Part shown: positions 28,083-36,263 of the stretch, piece after piece
Layout: every line of letters begins with the position of its first letter
How positions within the stretch are numbered: position 1 is the stretch's first letter
Assembly: GCA_033813635.1 (NCBI GenBank)
Contig: JAPXRI010000008.1
Coordinates: 36,220 to 100,219 of the forward strand
Direction of reading: 5' to 3'
Length of the DNA stretch: 64,000 bases
Source: JAPXRI01 sp033813635
GTDB taxonomy: Bacteria > Bacillota > Clostridia > Oscillospirales > QAMX01
Made by a program: the position numbers and the translations under genes
Notes under the pieces: model-generated
Databases searched by the model: none
The model's input: only the letters and a program-made list of their open reading frames with translations
What the model was told of the DNA's origin: nothing

Positions 28083-29192
28083 TTATTTTTGCTTTACGTA
28101 TTTTTTTACGATTTCGCACATGTCGTCGAACCGCTTTTCCATGTCCAGAACGAGGGCGAGCTGGCATCTGGCGCGCTCCAGGTTGTGGTTGGGCCTGTGG
28201 ATGCGGAAGTATTTGTCCCCGTTGAGATGGTCGAGCAGGAACCGGGAGGCGAGCTCGAGGGTAATGATACGGGCTCCCCACGGGAGGGTGAGGATCTCGG
28301 TGTCTGTCAGAAACCCGTCCGTCGCGCGGACAAAGCCGGCGGTAAACTGCTCGTAGAGCTCCATGTTCAAGTATACTTTTGAGAGGTCCGTTTCATCCTC
28401 GGCCGCGGACGACGCGGCGAAGCGTATCGCGTCTCCGTAGTCGTAGGCCGCGAGGCCGGGCATCACCGTGTCCAGGTCGATTACGCAGAGGGCCTCGTTT
28501 GTCTCGTCGTCGATTAAAATGTTGTTGTACTTGGTGTCGTTATGCGTCACGCGGATCGGGAGCTCGCCCCGGGCCGCCATATCCAAAAGCAGCGAGGCGT
28601 CGCCCGTTCTCCGGGCAATCAGCTCGATCTCCCGCCAGGCATCCTTGACCCTGCCGCACTCGTCCCGCTTGACAACCTCCATAAAATCCTCAAGCCGCTT
28701 TTTGGTGTTGTGAAAGTCGGGTATTGTATCGTGCAGCCTGTCGATAGGGAAATCGGCGAGCATGGTCTGGAATTTTCCGAACGCGTAACCGGCGTTGTAG
28801 AGGTGCTTTAAATTCTGAACGGTGTCGTAGGTGGTCGCTCCTGAGATATAGTCGTATACGCGCCAGTAGTCGCCGTTTGCGTCTATGTAAAAGCTTCTGC
28901 CATCCTCCGCGGGGACGACGTTCAGGGTCTCGCGGCTGACGTCGCCGCCGGAGGCTAAGATTTTCTTTTTCAGAAAGTCCGTCACCGCGCAGATGTTTTC
29001 CATCACCAGCTCCGGATTTTTAAAAACATATTGGTTGATTGCCTGAAGGGTATAAAGCCTTTCGGTGCCGTTGTCGTCGAAAGTGAGCCTGTAGGTGCTG
29101 TTGATATGTCCCTGTATAATCGATTTAACCTTTTTCAACTGTCCGCGGGTCTGAAAATGCGAAGATATTTCCGCAATCTGCTCCGTCTCCAT
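28083..29192 (-). CDS. APH-family kinase, N-acetylhexosamine kinase-like
   Basis: 369 aa, start ATG after GGAGGCAAGGCA. The order of motifs fits the aminoglycoside phosphotransferase fold: QGHINSTYRLTF (nucleotide loop region), ITHNDTKYNNILID-like VTHNDTKYNNILID with catalytic Asp and Asn (about residue 205), VIDLDTVMPG with the metal-binding Asp. The closest known type is the NahK / so-called mucin desulfatase group, which phosphorylates GlcNAc/GalNAc at O1 in the LNB/GNB pathway. That fits the GH84 and sialic-acid-related genes, but no LNB phosphorylase is in the window. First gene of an operon with rlmB. Confidence 0.75.
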   Translation of the reverse strand: METEQIAEISSHFQTRGQLKKVKSIIQGHINSTYRLTFDDNGTERLYTLQAINQYVFKNPELVMENICAVTDFLKKKILASGGDVSRETLNVVPAEDGRSFYIDANGDYWRVYDYISGATTYDTVQNLKHLYNAGYAFGKFQTMLADFPIDRLHDTIPDFHNTKKRLEDFMEVVKRDECGRVKDAWREIELIARRTGDASLLLDMAARGELPIRVTHNDTKYNNILIDDETNEALCVIDLDTVMPGLAAYDYGDAIRFAASSAAEDETDLSKVYLNMELYEQFTAGFVRATDGFLTDTEILTLPWGARIITLELASRFLLDHLNGDKYFRIHRPNHNLERARCQLALVLDMEKRFDDMCEIVKKYVKQK

Positions 29193-29279
29193 TGCCTTGC
29201 CTCCATTGCTTGTAGTACGGGCGAAAGCGCTTGGCGCCGCCGCGAAACGCGGATCTGCCGCGCATATAAATACTTCTAT

Positions 29280-29307
29280 ATCATACCATAACGGCGAAAA
29301 AAGTCAA
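29280..29307 (-). promoter_or_regulatory. Promoter of the kinase-rlmB operon
   Basis: Minus strand TTGACT (29302-29307), 16-base spacer, TATGAT (29280-29285); leaves a leader of about 80 bases. Confidence 0.65.
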
Positions 29308-29388
29308 CCTTTGCCGCGCCGGCCAAGGCTTATTTAAAACGAATATTGCTTATTTTAAAGCGTTTATCCCGGATTCCATCGGGAGCCG

Positions 29389-29461
29389 GCTCAGACCGCC
29401 GCTTTTCCCTATTCGAAAGCAAAGTCCGCCTGTGCAGGCGGACTTTGCCGACAGTCTGAGC
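29389..29461. repeat. Nested inverted repeat downstream of the sleB-like gene
   Basis: An outer perfect stem GCTCAGAC (29389-29396) / GTCTGAGC (29454-29461) encloses a perfect 14-base stem GCAAAGTCCGCCTG (29419-29432) / CAGGCGGACTTTGC (29435-29448). On the minus strand it lies just after the sleB-like stop. There is no T-run, so it may be a structured 3' end or a non-coding RNA. Confidence 0.5.
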
Positions 29462-29480
29462 AGTATGCGGCAACGCTTTC

Positions 29481-30152
29481 TTACTTGCAGAACACATGGT
29501 CGCCGATGGTGACGACCGCCGGGCGCGAGAAAATAAACGAGCTCGTCGCCTTTGAGGGGTTGTAATAATAAATGCAGCCGTAGGTCGGGTCGTAGCCGTT
29601 GTACGCCTCTGTGGCCGCTCTGCGGCAGCTGTCCGGAACAGCCGTCGAGTAAAACTGCCCGTCGGTCACCGCGGTGAAGGCGCCGGGCTGGTATAAAACG
29701 CCGGATATTGTGTTTGGGAAATTCGGGCTTTTAACCCTGTTCATGATGACCGCGCCGATGGCGACCTGGCCCAGATAGGGTTCGCCCCGGCCCTCGGCCG
29801 CTATCATCCGCGACAAAAGGTCGATATCGCTCGAGTAGCTCCCCTTGCCGGAAGAGGGCTCGGACATTCCCAGCGCCGCGAAGGTCTGCTTGCCGACGAT
29901 GCCGTCGACGGTCAGATTGTTTTTTCTCTGGAAGTATTTGACCGCGGCCGTGGTTTTAGGGCCGAATATCCCGTCCACCGCGCCAGTGTAATAGCCCCAG
30001 TCCTTGAGCTTCTGCTGGACCTGTTTTACCGTATTGCCCCTGTCACCCTCCCGGAGCGCAGCGAAGCTCGGCGCCGCCGTCAGCCCGACGGTCACCAGCA
30101 CGCATATTATCAGAAAAAACAACCGGATGAATTTTGTTTTTCGCCATGACAT
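29481..30152 (-). CDS. SleB-type cortex-lytic enzyme (cell wall hydrolase)
   Basis: 223 aa. Signal peptide about 1-31 (FIRLFFLIICVLVTVGLTAAPSFA), PG_binding_1 domain about 33-92 (REGDRGNTVKQVQQKLKDWGYYTGAVDGIFGPKTTAAVKYFQ), and a C-terminal Hydrolase_2/SleB domain (LLSRMIAAEGRGEPYLGQVAIGAVIMNRV...) with the catalytic Glu in AAEGRGEP. The domain order equals SleB, a lytic transglycosylase acting on spore cortex during germination, which implies a spore-forming lineage; related vegetative wall hydrolases share this layout. Start ATG preceded by CAGGTAATTTAA. No partner ypeB is adjacent. Confidence 0.85.
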   Translation of the reverse strand: MSWRKTKFIRLFFLIICVLVTVGLTAAPSFAALREGDRGNTVKQVQQKLKDWGYYTGAVDGIFGPKTTAAVKYFQRKNNLTVDGIVGKQTFAALGMSEPSSGKGSYSSDIDLLSRMIAAEGRGEPYLGQVAIGAVIMNRVKSPNFPNTISGVLYQPGAFTAVTDGQFYSTAVPDSCRRAATEAYNGYDPTYGCIYYYNPSKATSSFIFSRPAVVTIGDHVFCK

Positions 30153-30215
30153 TTAAATTACCTGCCATTTTTTGATGATTTGCACTTAGTTTTTGTAGAA
30201 AGAGTAATTTTTATA

Positions 30216-30248
30216 CAAAAAAGTTCCGCCTTCCAAAGGAAGGCGGAA
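30216..30248 (-). terminator. Terminator of the Gfo/Idh operon
   Basis: TTCCGCCTTCC (30224-30234) / GGAAGGCGGAA (30238-30248), followed on the minus strand by CTTTTTTG. It lies about 138 bases after the oxidoreductase stop; a second palindrome (30293-30315) lies in between. Confidence 0.8.
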
Positions 30249-30386
30249 TCTCTGGGAAAATCGTTTGCGCGTCCATATATCGCAGACCGGCATTCGCCGG
30301 CTCAGAGCCGGCGAAACCGCGCTTTTTCGGCTCGGGTGGCAAACATGCTTTAAATAAACGCGGAACTTATGGCAAATCTGTTTTCT

Positions 30387-31385
30387 TTACAGCTCCGAGA
30401 ATTCGACGGATCTTTTTTCGTGGTAGGAGCGGTACGCGCCGTCCATCAGCTCGGTCAGGGCAACGGCGTCGTCTATGCCGAAGTAAATCTTCTCGCCGCG
30501 CAGTATCGCGCCGACGAACTGGTTGATTGCGGAGGGAATCGTCTGCCTCGGCAGGCTCGGCACGACCCACGCGCCCTTCGCGAGGTCCTGCGCCTTGGAG
30601 GACCTAAGCCAGCATTTGCCGTCCGCACCGCCGGTCAGGAACGTGCCGTTGGTGCCGGAGACCTCCATCGAGAACGGAGAGGAGTCGGTCACAAAGCCGG
30701 TTTCGGACACGGCAATCACCTTGTTTTCAAACTCGATTACGGACACGCAGTTGTCGTCCACCGGGGTGTCATAGAGCCGGTTGAACATGGAGACGACCCT
30801 GACCGGCTTGCCGAGCAGGTAGGAGCAGAGGTACATCGGGTGCGCTCCCAGATCCATCATCGCGCCGCCGCCGGTACTGACGGGGTTGGTGAAATCCTTC
30901 GGGAGCCAGCCGCCCGAGATGCCGTTGTGGGCGTTGCGCACGCGCACGTAGTTGACCGTGCCGAGGGTCCCGTCGGCCATCAGCTGTTTTACGTACTCAA
31001 CGAAGGGACTCGTCCTCATCGGGAACGAGATGACGAATTTGACGCCGGTTTCCAGGATGACGTCCCTGATCTTAAGGGCGTCCGACTTTTTCGCGGTCAG
31101 TACCTTTTCGGTGAAGATGTGCTTCCCGGCTCCGGCGGCCTTGAAGAAAAGCTCCTTGTGCATATTTGTCGGGGCGGTGCAGCAGATCGCGTCCACGTCG
31201 GTGCGGGCGAGGACCTTATCGTAGTCCGGCTCGAAATCGCAGCCGAGCTCCTTTGCCCAGGCCTCGCCCCGTTCCGGGACCTCGTCCCACACCACCGTCA
31301 CCCTGCACTCCGGGTGCTTTGAAAATTCGTTGCCGTAGCCCGTTGCGTGCGGGTGCCAGCGGCTCAAAAGAGCGATGTTCAACAT
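30387..31385 (-). CDS. Gfo/Idh/MocA-family oxidoreductase
   Basis: 332 aa, starting MLNIALLSRWHPHA. The N-terminal Rossmann domain binds NAD(P); here the usual GxGxxG is replaced by LLSRWHPHATGYG, which is atypical. FTEKVLTAKKSDALKI corresponds to the EKP motif but Pro is Val. The C-terminal alpha/beta domain has GGWLPKDFTNPVSTGGGAMMDLGAHPMYLC, with the family's GGGxxxDxGxH substrate-site motif. Such enzymes oxidise or epimerise sugars and cyclitols. It follows the interrupted second Gfo/Idh gene by 33 bases in the same unit. Confidence 0.8.
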   Translation of the reverse strand: MLNIALLSRWHPHATGYGNEFSKHPECRVTVVWDEVPERGEAWAKELGCDFEPDYDKVLARTDVDAICCTAPTNMHKELFFKAAGAGKHIFTEKVLTAKKSDALKIRDVILETGVKFVISFPMRTSPFVEYVKQLMADGTLGTVNYVRVRNAHNGISGGWLPKDFTNPVSTGGGAMMDLGAHPMYLCSYLLGKPVRVVSMFNRLYDTPVDDNCVSVIEFENKVIAVSETGFVTDSSPFSMEVSGTNGTFLTGGADGKCWLRSSKAQDLAKGAWVVPSLPRQTIPSAINQFVGAILRGEKIYFGIDDAVALTELMDGAYRSYHEKRSVEFSEL

Positions 31386-31418
31386 ATGTCTTTCTCCTTT
31401 CAGAAATACCTGTTGACG

Positions 31419-32513
31419 TTATATTTTAGGTATCACGACTTCAACCTCGTGACCTTTTTGCGACGATTCGATTATACCGCTGATAATCGCCTGGTTGTAG
31501 ATGATCTGGCTTGTGGGGATCGGCGCCGGGCCGTTGGTCCCGACGGCGTTGACGAAGGCGCGTACCTTTTCGTAGAAGAGGTCGACCTTGTGCTGGATGT
31601 AGGGGATCGGAGTCTCGGTGGGGATGCCGAACTGGTCGTGGTAGAGCGTCATCGGGCCAACCGTGCCGTCCCACGCGCCGCCCCAGGTTGTGCCGAGGCC
31701 CGCGGGCATTACCTTGAAGCCGGCCTTGTCGCCCAGGAAGAACGTCGCGCCGGTGGTGTCCATATGCATCGCCCAGGACATTCTGAAGTCGAGGGTGATG
31801 CCGCCCTCTAGGCGGACCATCGCCACGGAGAAGTCATCCACGGTAAAGGTTTTATACGAATCCGGGTTGACCTCCGGGCTTTTTCCGAGCTTATCGAAGG
31901 CGGAAGCGGATACGGTGAGGGGTTTCGGGTAGCCGAGAGAGTTCAGCGGCATGTCGAGACCGTAGCAGCCGATGTCCGCCAGCGCGCCGACGCCGGCCTT
32001 GTCCTTCTGGACAAAAGTGCCGCCGGGAATGCCCCGCCTGCGGCCGCCGCCGGTCTGCACATAGTAGATATTGCCGAGCACGCCGGACTGGACAATCTCC
32101 TTTATTTTTTTCGAGTTCGGGTCGTACCTCGGCTGGAAGCCGACGGAGACGAATTTGCCGGATTTCTTTTCCGCGCGGAGGATCTCCGCCGCCTCGTCCA
32201 TTGTGACGCACATGGGCTTTTCCAGCAGAACGGGTAGTCCCGCCTCCAGCGCCGCGACAGTGCATTCGGCGTGGGTCGTGTTGTACGTGCAGACGCTCAC
32301 GGCGTCCAGCTCGACGGAAGCGAGCATCTCAGCGGCGCTCTAGAAGGCGGCCGCGTTCGGGCGCTCCATCTCGTCGAGAAAGGCGCGGGCCTTGCCCGGG
32401 ATTATGTCGGCACCGGCCACCAGCTCCACGTCGTCCATGCGGTTGTAGCACCTCGCGTGCGCATGGGCGATGCCGCCGGTCCCGATTATGCCGATTTTCA
32501 ACTTTTTGTCCAT
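31419..32513 (-). pseudogene. Gfo/Idh/MocA oxidoreductase interrupted by in-frame TAG
   Basis: Two frames belong together. 32513-32340 encodes MDKKLKIGIIGTGGIAHAHARCYN... (GxGxxA dinucleotide motif) ending NAAAF-TAG; 32339-31419 continues in the same reading frame SAAEMLASVELDAVSVCTYNTTHAE...LLEKPM...GGRRRGIPGGTF...DIGCYGLDM, the EKP and GGxxxDxGxxxxD motifs of the family. The amber codon is at 32342-32340 (minus). Start ATG at 32513 has GGAGG six bases upstream. Without the TAG it would be a normal 364-residue enzyme. Options are recent loss by one substitution (for example from CAG or AAG), a sequence error, or readthrough. The neighbouring thrS uses TAG as a real stop. Confidence 0.85.
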
Positions 32514-32532
32514 ACTTAACCTCCGGTTTATC

Positions 32533-32847
32533 TTATTTGCGGTAATAGCTGTAATACGCAATTACCGTTGTCTTCACGCCGTCATCGCCGGTATAGGTGA
32601 AGGTCGCCCCGTTTTTGGACATCAGCTCGCCGACGGAGAGCTCGTCGAGCGGTTTGTCGAAAATGATCTTCCCCTCGCAACAGATGATGATCCTGCCCTC
32701 CGCCAGATTTATATAGCCGTTTTTCCCGATTACAGCCTCGTCGTTCCGGCGGCGCGAGACCACATAGCTGACGGTTTTTTCGCACAGGTAGGAGAGCTTC
32801 TCACGTGAAGCCCCGTCGTCCCGCTTTTGCTTTTTGCGAAAAAACAT
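32533..32847 (-). CDS. Small conserved-looking protein of unknown function
   Basis: 104 aa from the ATG at 32847, starting with a basic MFFRKKQKRD segment. No motif recognised; the central part VIGKNGYINLAEGRIIICCEGKIIFDKPLDELSVGELMSKNGATFTYTG looks like a compact beta-rich domain. No signal peptide or membrane helix. It precedes the interrupted Gfo/Idh gene by 19 bases and could be cotranscribed with it. The ribosome binding site (GCGAGG, long spacing) is weak. Confidence 0.6.
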   Translation of the reverse strand: MFFRKKQKRDDGASREKLSYLCEKTVSYVVSRRRNDEAVIGKNGYINLAEGRIIICCEGKIIFDKPLDELSVGELMSKNGATFTYTGDDGVKTTVIAYYSYYRK

Positions 32848-32938
32848 CGCCCGATCGCCTCGCTTTATCAAGGGTATTCTAACAGACTCGTTCGGGTATT
32901 GCAAGCGCATTGTATGCAAAAAACACAAAGATTATGGC

Positions 32939-32967
32939 TTGGCAACGCAGGGTGCTCGGTGTATAAT
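32939..32967 (+). promoter_or_regulatory. Promoter of the small membrane protein gene
   Basis: TTGGCA (32939-32944), 17 bases, TATAAT (32962-32967). Confidence 0.75.
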
Positions 32968-33017
32968 TAAAAATAAAAGAAGGTGCGGGATACGGGCGCG
33001 CCGGAATGGAGAGCGTT

Positions 33018-33521
33018 ATGTTAAAAGAAAAATCCAAGGGCTATAAAATTCTTTTCGCCGTATTTTTATTTTTTCTGCTGCTAAAGGCCGCCGCTCTGCT
33101 GACGACGGTGGGCTGTCTCGGCTTTTATGTCGGGGGGACCTACGAGACCAGCGCGGTATCCGAGGTGGCTGTGATCGCGCTGCTGGCCGATTTTGTCGCG
33201 AATCTCGCGGTATGGTGGCTCAACCGTGGGCTTAAGCTGATCAACAAGGCCGGGGCGTACATCCTCCTGTTCTCGCCGGTGCTGCTGCTTGCGGTGATGT
33301 TTTTAAGCATTGTGGGCTCCACGGCTACGGTCTCCTACGGAGCGGACAGCGCCGAGGCCGTGATGGTGGAGAGGATCGCCTGGGTGCTGACGGTTATCTA
33401 TCTGTTCCTGCCGGACCTGTTCTTGACCCTGAACCTCATCCATATAAAGCAAAGGCTGGAGGCCGCCGACAGGCCGAAACCCCTCACCGTCTCTGAGCGG
33501 ATTAAAAACGCAAAGAGATAA
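33018..33521 (+). CDS. Four-helix membrane protein of unknown function
   Basis: 167 aa from the ATG at 33018 (GGAG six bases upstream). Four hydrophobic segments: ILFAVFLFFLLLKAAALLTTVG (about 10-32), VAVIALLADFVANLAVWWL, AYILLFSPVLLLAVMFLSIVG and IAWVLTVIYLFLPDLFLTLNLI, followed by a basic C-terminal tail. No family recognised. It has its own good promoter and lies upstream of the DUF4830 gene in the same direction. Confidence 0.7.
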   Translation: MLKEKSKGYKILFAVFLFFLLLKAAALLTTVGCLGFYVGGTYETSAVSEVAVIALLADFVANLAVWWLNRGLKLINKAGAYILLFSPVLLLAVMFLSIVGSTATVSYGADSAEAVMVERIAWVLTVIYLFLPDLFLTLNLIHIKQRLEAADRPKPLTVSERIKNAKR

Positions 33522-33648
33522 TCCTGTAAAAAATTTAACCGCGTTGCCGCGTCTAGAGTATGTCTTGGGAAATTTGTCCGCCCAAGGCATATTTTTATTT
33601 TGCGGAGAATACGATTTATCAAGACATCTGATTTGGGGGCGTTTTAAC

Positions 33649-34287
33649 GTGTTTATTTATTCCGCGAAAATGGATAAAAAGAAACTGATCACCATCCTTG
33701 TCTGCATCGCGGTCGCTGTTTTGCTGCTGGTATTCATTCTGACGAGAGACGGATGCAAGACGCCCGATACAACCGACGAGCAGACGCAAAAGCAGCTCGC
33801 GCTGATTAAAAACGCGAAGCTCGAGACGAACGAGGATAGGCTCTATCTGCTGACTTCGCTGGGCTGGGAAGTGGAGATTGAGCCGGAAGCCTATTCCGAG
33901 GTGCTGATTCCCGAGGAGTTTTCGGACGTGTACGAAAACTACAACAAGATCCAGAAGACGATGGGGCTTGACCTCTCTAAGTACAAAGGAGACAAGGTCA
34001 TGCGATATACATACGTCGTCGTCAATTATCCGGGGGAGAAGGATGTACGTGCGACGCTCCTTGTCTATAAAAACAGGCTCATCGGCGGCGACGTGTGCAC
34101 CGTGAGGCTCGATGGGTTTATGCACAACCTGCTGATGCCGAAAAACGACGACAGCGAGACGGCCGCAACCACAGCGGTCACCCAGCAGTCCGCCGCAACA
34201 ACTGCCGCGACGGACGAGGCGGGCGTCCAGACCGGAGAGTACACCGATGTGAACTACGACGACGCGTCGATTTATCCGAGCGACTAA
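33649..34287 (+). CDS. DUF4830 membrane-anchored protein
   Basis: About 212 aa if started at GTG 33649 (GGGGG nine bases upstream); the ATG at 33670 (MDKKKLITIL, 205 aa) is an alternative without a clear ribosome binding site. A single N-terminal membrane segment (KKLITILVCIAVAVLLLVFIL) is followed by an extracytoplasmic domain with the DUF4830 pattern: TNEDRLYLLTSLGWEVEIEP, LIPEEFSDVYENYNKIQKTMGLDLSKYKGDKVMRYTYVVVNYP, IGGDVCTVRLDGFMHNL. A Thr/Ala-rich tail (about 170-195) follows. This family is common in Oscillospirales. Function unknown. Confidence 0.75.
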   Translation: MFIYSAKMDKKKLITILVCIAVAVLLLVFILTRDGCKTPDTTDEQTQKQLALIKNAKLETNEDRLYLLTSLGWEVEIEPEAYSEVLIPEEFSDVYENYNKIQKTMGLDLSKYKGDKVMRYTYVVVNYPGEKDVRATLLVYKNRLIGGDVCTVRLDGFMHNLLMPKNDDSETAATTAVTQQSAATTAATDEAGVQTGEYTDVNYDDASIYPSD

Positions 34288-34305
34288 AATATTTCGAAGC
34301 ATATA

Positions 34306-34340
34306 AAAGCGGGAGCCTCCGCAGGGAGGTTCCCGCTTTT
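34306..34340. terminator. Bidirectional terminator between convergent genes
   Basis: AAAGCGGGAGCCTCC (34306-34320) / GGAGGTTCCCGCTTT (34325-34339), long stem with T and A runs on both sides. Confidence 0.85.
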
Positions 34341-34345
34341 GCGCG

Positions 34346-35179
34346 TTATTTTGCTCCGAGGTACGGCTTTTTGCGGCTGCACGACTGGAAATTGTAGCTT
34401 TTGCAGTGATAGACGAACTCGTTCAAAAGCGCGAGAATCGCGATCCACTCATAGCGCTGGTTTACCGTATAGAGCCGGCGCTTTTCGCCGTTCAGCGTGA
34501 TGTCCACCGAATAGACGGCGCGGAGTCTGACCAGATTGCCCATCGTTTTTTCAATGCTTTCGCTTTCTATCCCGCACTCCGCGGCGAGGACCTCGGCTTC
34601 GAACGTGAAGTCGAGCGGTTTTTCAAAGAGTTTGAAAAAGGCTTTAAGCGTCGACGTGTCGCTGAGCGCCTCGAACATCTCGCGGTAGGCCTCGTCGTAG
34701 CAGAGCGCGCCGCGGAAACCGTTTTCCGGCTCCGGGAACACCGTGAAAAACGGGAGCTCACGCCGGTTTGAGATATACGTAAACCCCGTATCGTCGGCGA
34801 CGGAGGAGGAAGCGCCAAGGCGCGAAAGCTCGCCGGGGTCATATCTGTAATTCTCCGCGTCTTCTCCGAACAGACCCTTTTCCGTCTGCCAGCAGATTTC
34901 GCGGACCTTTTCCATCTGTTTTTGACACGGAGCAGCGGAAATCAGCCGGAAAAGCGCCGAGTAGAGGTCGGTTTCGTACACAGCCTCGCGGCCGAAGAGG
35001 CGGTCGAGCGAAACCCCGAGCGCGTCGGCGAGCGGGACGAACAGCGCGCCGTCCGGAATGCTGTCTCCGCACTCCCATTTTGAGACCGCCTGCGCCGACA
35101 CCCCGACGGTTCCGGCGAGCGCCTCCTGCGTCAGGTTCTTCTCCAGCCGGGATTTTTTAATGTTTTCGCCGAGCGTCAT
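34346..35179 (-). CDS. XRE-family transcriptional regulator (second of a tandem pair)
   Basis: 277 aa. N-terminal HTH_3 domain, residues about 5-60 (IKKSRLEKNLTQEALAGTVGVSAQAVSKWECGDSIPD...LADALGVSLDRLFGR), then about 210 residues of unknown sensor region ending in a Cys/Lys-rich tail. It overlaps the upstream regulator by four bases (ATGA), so the two are translationally coupled. The C-terminal region shares its general layout with the upstream paralogue (a segment FxKxLFEKPLDFTFEAEVLAAECGI that looks like a winged-helix). Target genes unknown. Confidence 0.8.
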   Translation of the reverse strand: MTLGENIKKSRLEKNLTQEALAGTVGVSAQAVSKWECGDSIPDGALFVPLADALGVSLDRLFGREAVYETDLYSALFRLISAAPCQKQMEKVREICWQTEKGLFGEDAENYRYDPGELSRLGASSSVADDTGFTYISNRRELPFFTVFPEPENGFRGALCYDEAYREMFEALSDTSTLKAFFKLFEKPLDFTFEAEVLAAECGIESESIEKTMGNLVRLRAVYSVDITLNGEKRRLYTVNQRYEWIAILALLNEFVYHCKSYNFQSCSRKKPYLGAK

Positions 35180-36039
35180 TTTTCCTCACCTCCGGCGATC
35201 ATCTTGACCGAGCCGTGACAGGCGTAATCGTTTGCGTTTACCCCGCACATATACTCGTAGGCGAGCGTCAGGACCGATAAAAGCATGCCGTTTCCCTGTG
35301 CGGTGTACAGCGTGACGGCGCCCTCTTTCAGATTTGCCGTTCTCGCCGATACGATTTTTAGTTTTGCCGCCTCTTCAAGCAGCGTCTCCGACTTGGAAAG
35401 CGCGATTCCGGCTTTTTGGGCGGCGTAATCCGACGTGAAATTCTTCGGAAAGCGCTTTTGATGGATCAGCGCCAAGAGCCTGAGCGCGTCGGCGTCCGCG
35501 AGAAAGGCGAAAAGCGGGCGGTAGTCCTCGAGCCTTCCGGTTATCCAGCCGAAGCGGTTTTTATTCGGCAGAAGCATTACGGACAGATTGACGTCGTCCG
35601 AGTTGACCATAAGCTCATACACCGCGTCGCTTGATACGACGCTGCGGTAGTAATTCGGTTCCAAAAGATGAGGCGGCACCGGCGGATCGGAGTCCTTGAC
35701 GCCGTCGGTGAAGAACCTGGAGATACAGCCGCGGATGACCGCGAGGGAGAGCGTAAACGACCTCAGCACCCCGTCCGCCGCGGAGAGGCCGTCATACTCC
35801 TTCCGGATGATATCCTCGGCTTTCTCCTTCCGCGCGCTCCGGCTGAAAAGAGCATCGATCGGGACGCCGAAAAAGTCCGCGATTTTCGGGAGCGTTTCGG
35901 TCTCGGGGACTGCCGCTCCCGTCTCCCATTTGGAGACCGCCTTGTTCGAGACCCCGAGCGCGGCGGCGACGGCGTCCTGGGTGAGGTTTTTTTCCGCCCT
36001 GAGGGCGGCGAGGCCTTGCAAGAGAATGCTGTTTTCCAT
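35176..36039 (-). CDS. XRE-family transcriptional regulator (first of a tandem pair)
   Basis: 287 aa, start ATG after GGGAGGATAATCGCT. HTH_3 at residues about 8-62 (GLAALRAEKNLTQDAVAAALGVSNKAVSKWETGAAVPETETLPKIADFFGVPIDALFSR). The rest, with LRLLALIHQKRFPKNFTSDYAAQKAGIALSKSETLLEEAAKLKIV, may hold a second winged helix, and it ends in GVNANDYACHGSVKMIAGGEEK. A strong promoter lies upstream at 36110-36138. Together with the downstream paralogue it may form hetero- or alternating regulators. Confidence 0.8.
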   Translation of the reverse strand: MENSILLQGLAALRAEKNLTQDAVAAALGVSNKAVSKWETGAAVPETETLPKIADFFGVPIDALFSRSARKEKAEDIIRKEYDGLSAADGVLRSFTLSLAVIRGCISRFFTDGVKDSDPPVPPHLLEPNYYRSVVSSDAVYELMVNSDDVNLSVMLLPNKNRFGWITGRLEDYRPLFAFLADADALRLLALIHQKRFPKNFTSDYAAQKAGIALSKSETLLEEAAKLKIVSARTANLKEGAVTLYTAQGNGMLLSVLTLAYEYMCGVNANDYACHGSVKMIAGGEEK

Positions 36040-36109
36040 AGCGATTATCCTCCCTTTATCACATGTTGATATCGCGTTTTTTTAACGGTACCGGTTCCGA
36101 TTTGGGCTT

Positions 36110-36138
36110 ATTATAGACGAAACCTGCAGTAGAGTCAA
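36110..36138 (-). promoter_or_regulatory. Promoter of the XRE pair
   Basis: Minus strand TTGACT (36133-36138), 17 bases, TATAAT (36110-36115). A short palindrome CGGTACCG near 36088 lies just downstream, a possible autoregulatory site. Confidence 0.75.
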
Positions 36139-36213
36139 AGGACGCAAAATCAATAAAATCGCTTATGAAGAGATAAAGGAAGCGATGTGCAAACGGGGGT
36201 TGCGGGCGGCGGG

Positions 36214-36251
36214 TATAAAAAAGTACGGCGCAAGAGCTTTGCGCCGTACTT
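36214..36251 (-). terminator. Terminator of the NanA-like operon
   Basis: AAGTACGGCGCAA (36221-36233) / TTGCGCCGTACTT (36239-36251), perfect 13-base stem, minus-strand T-run TTTTTTATA. It starts 12 bases after the aldolase stop. Confidence 0.92.
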
Positions 36252-36263
36252 AATAGAATCAAG

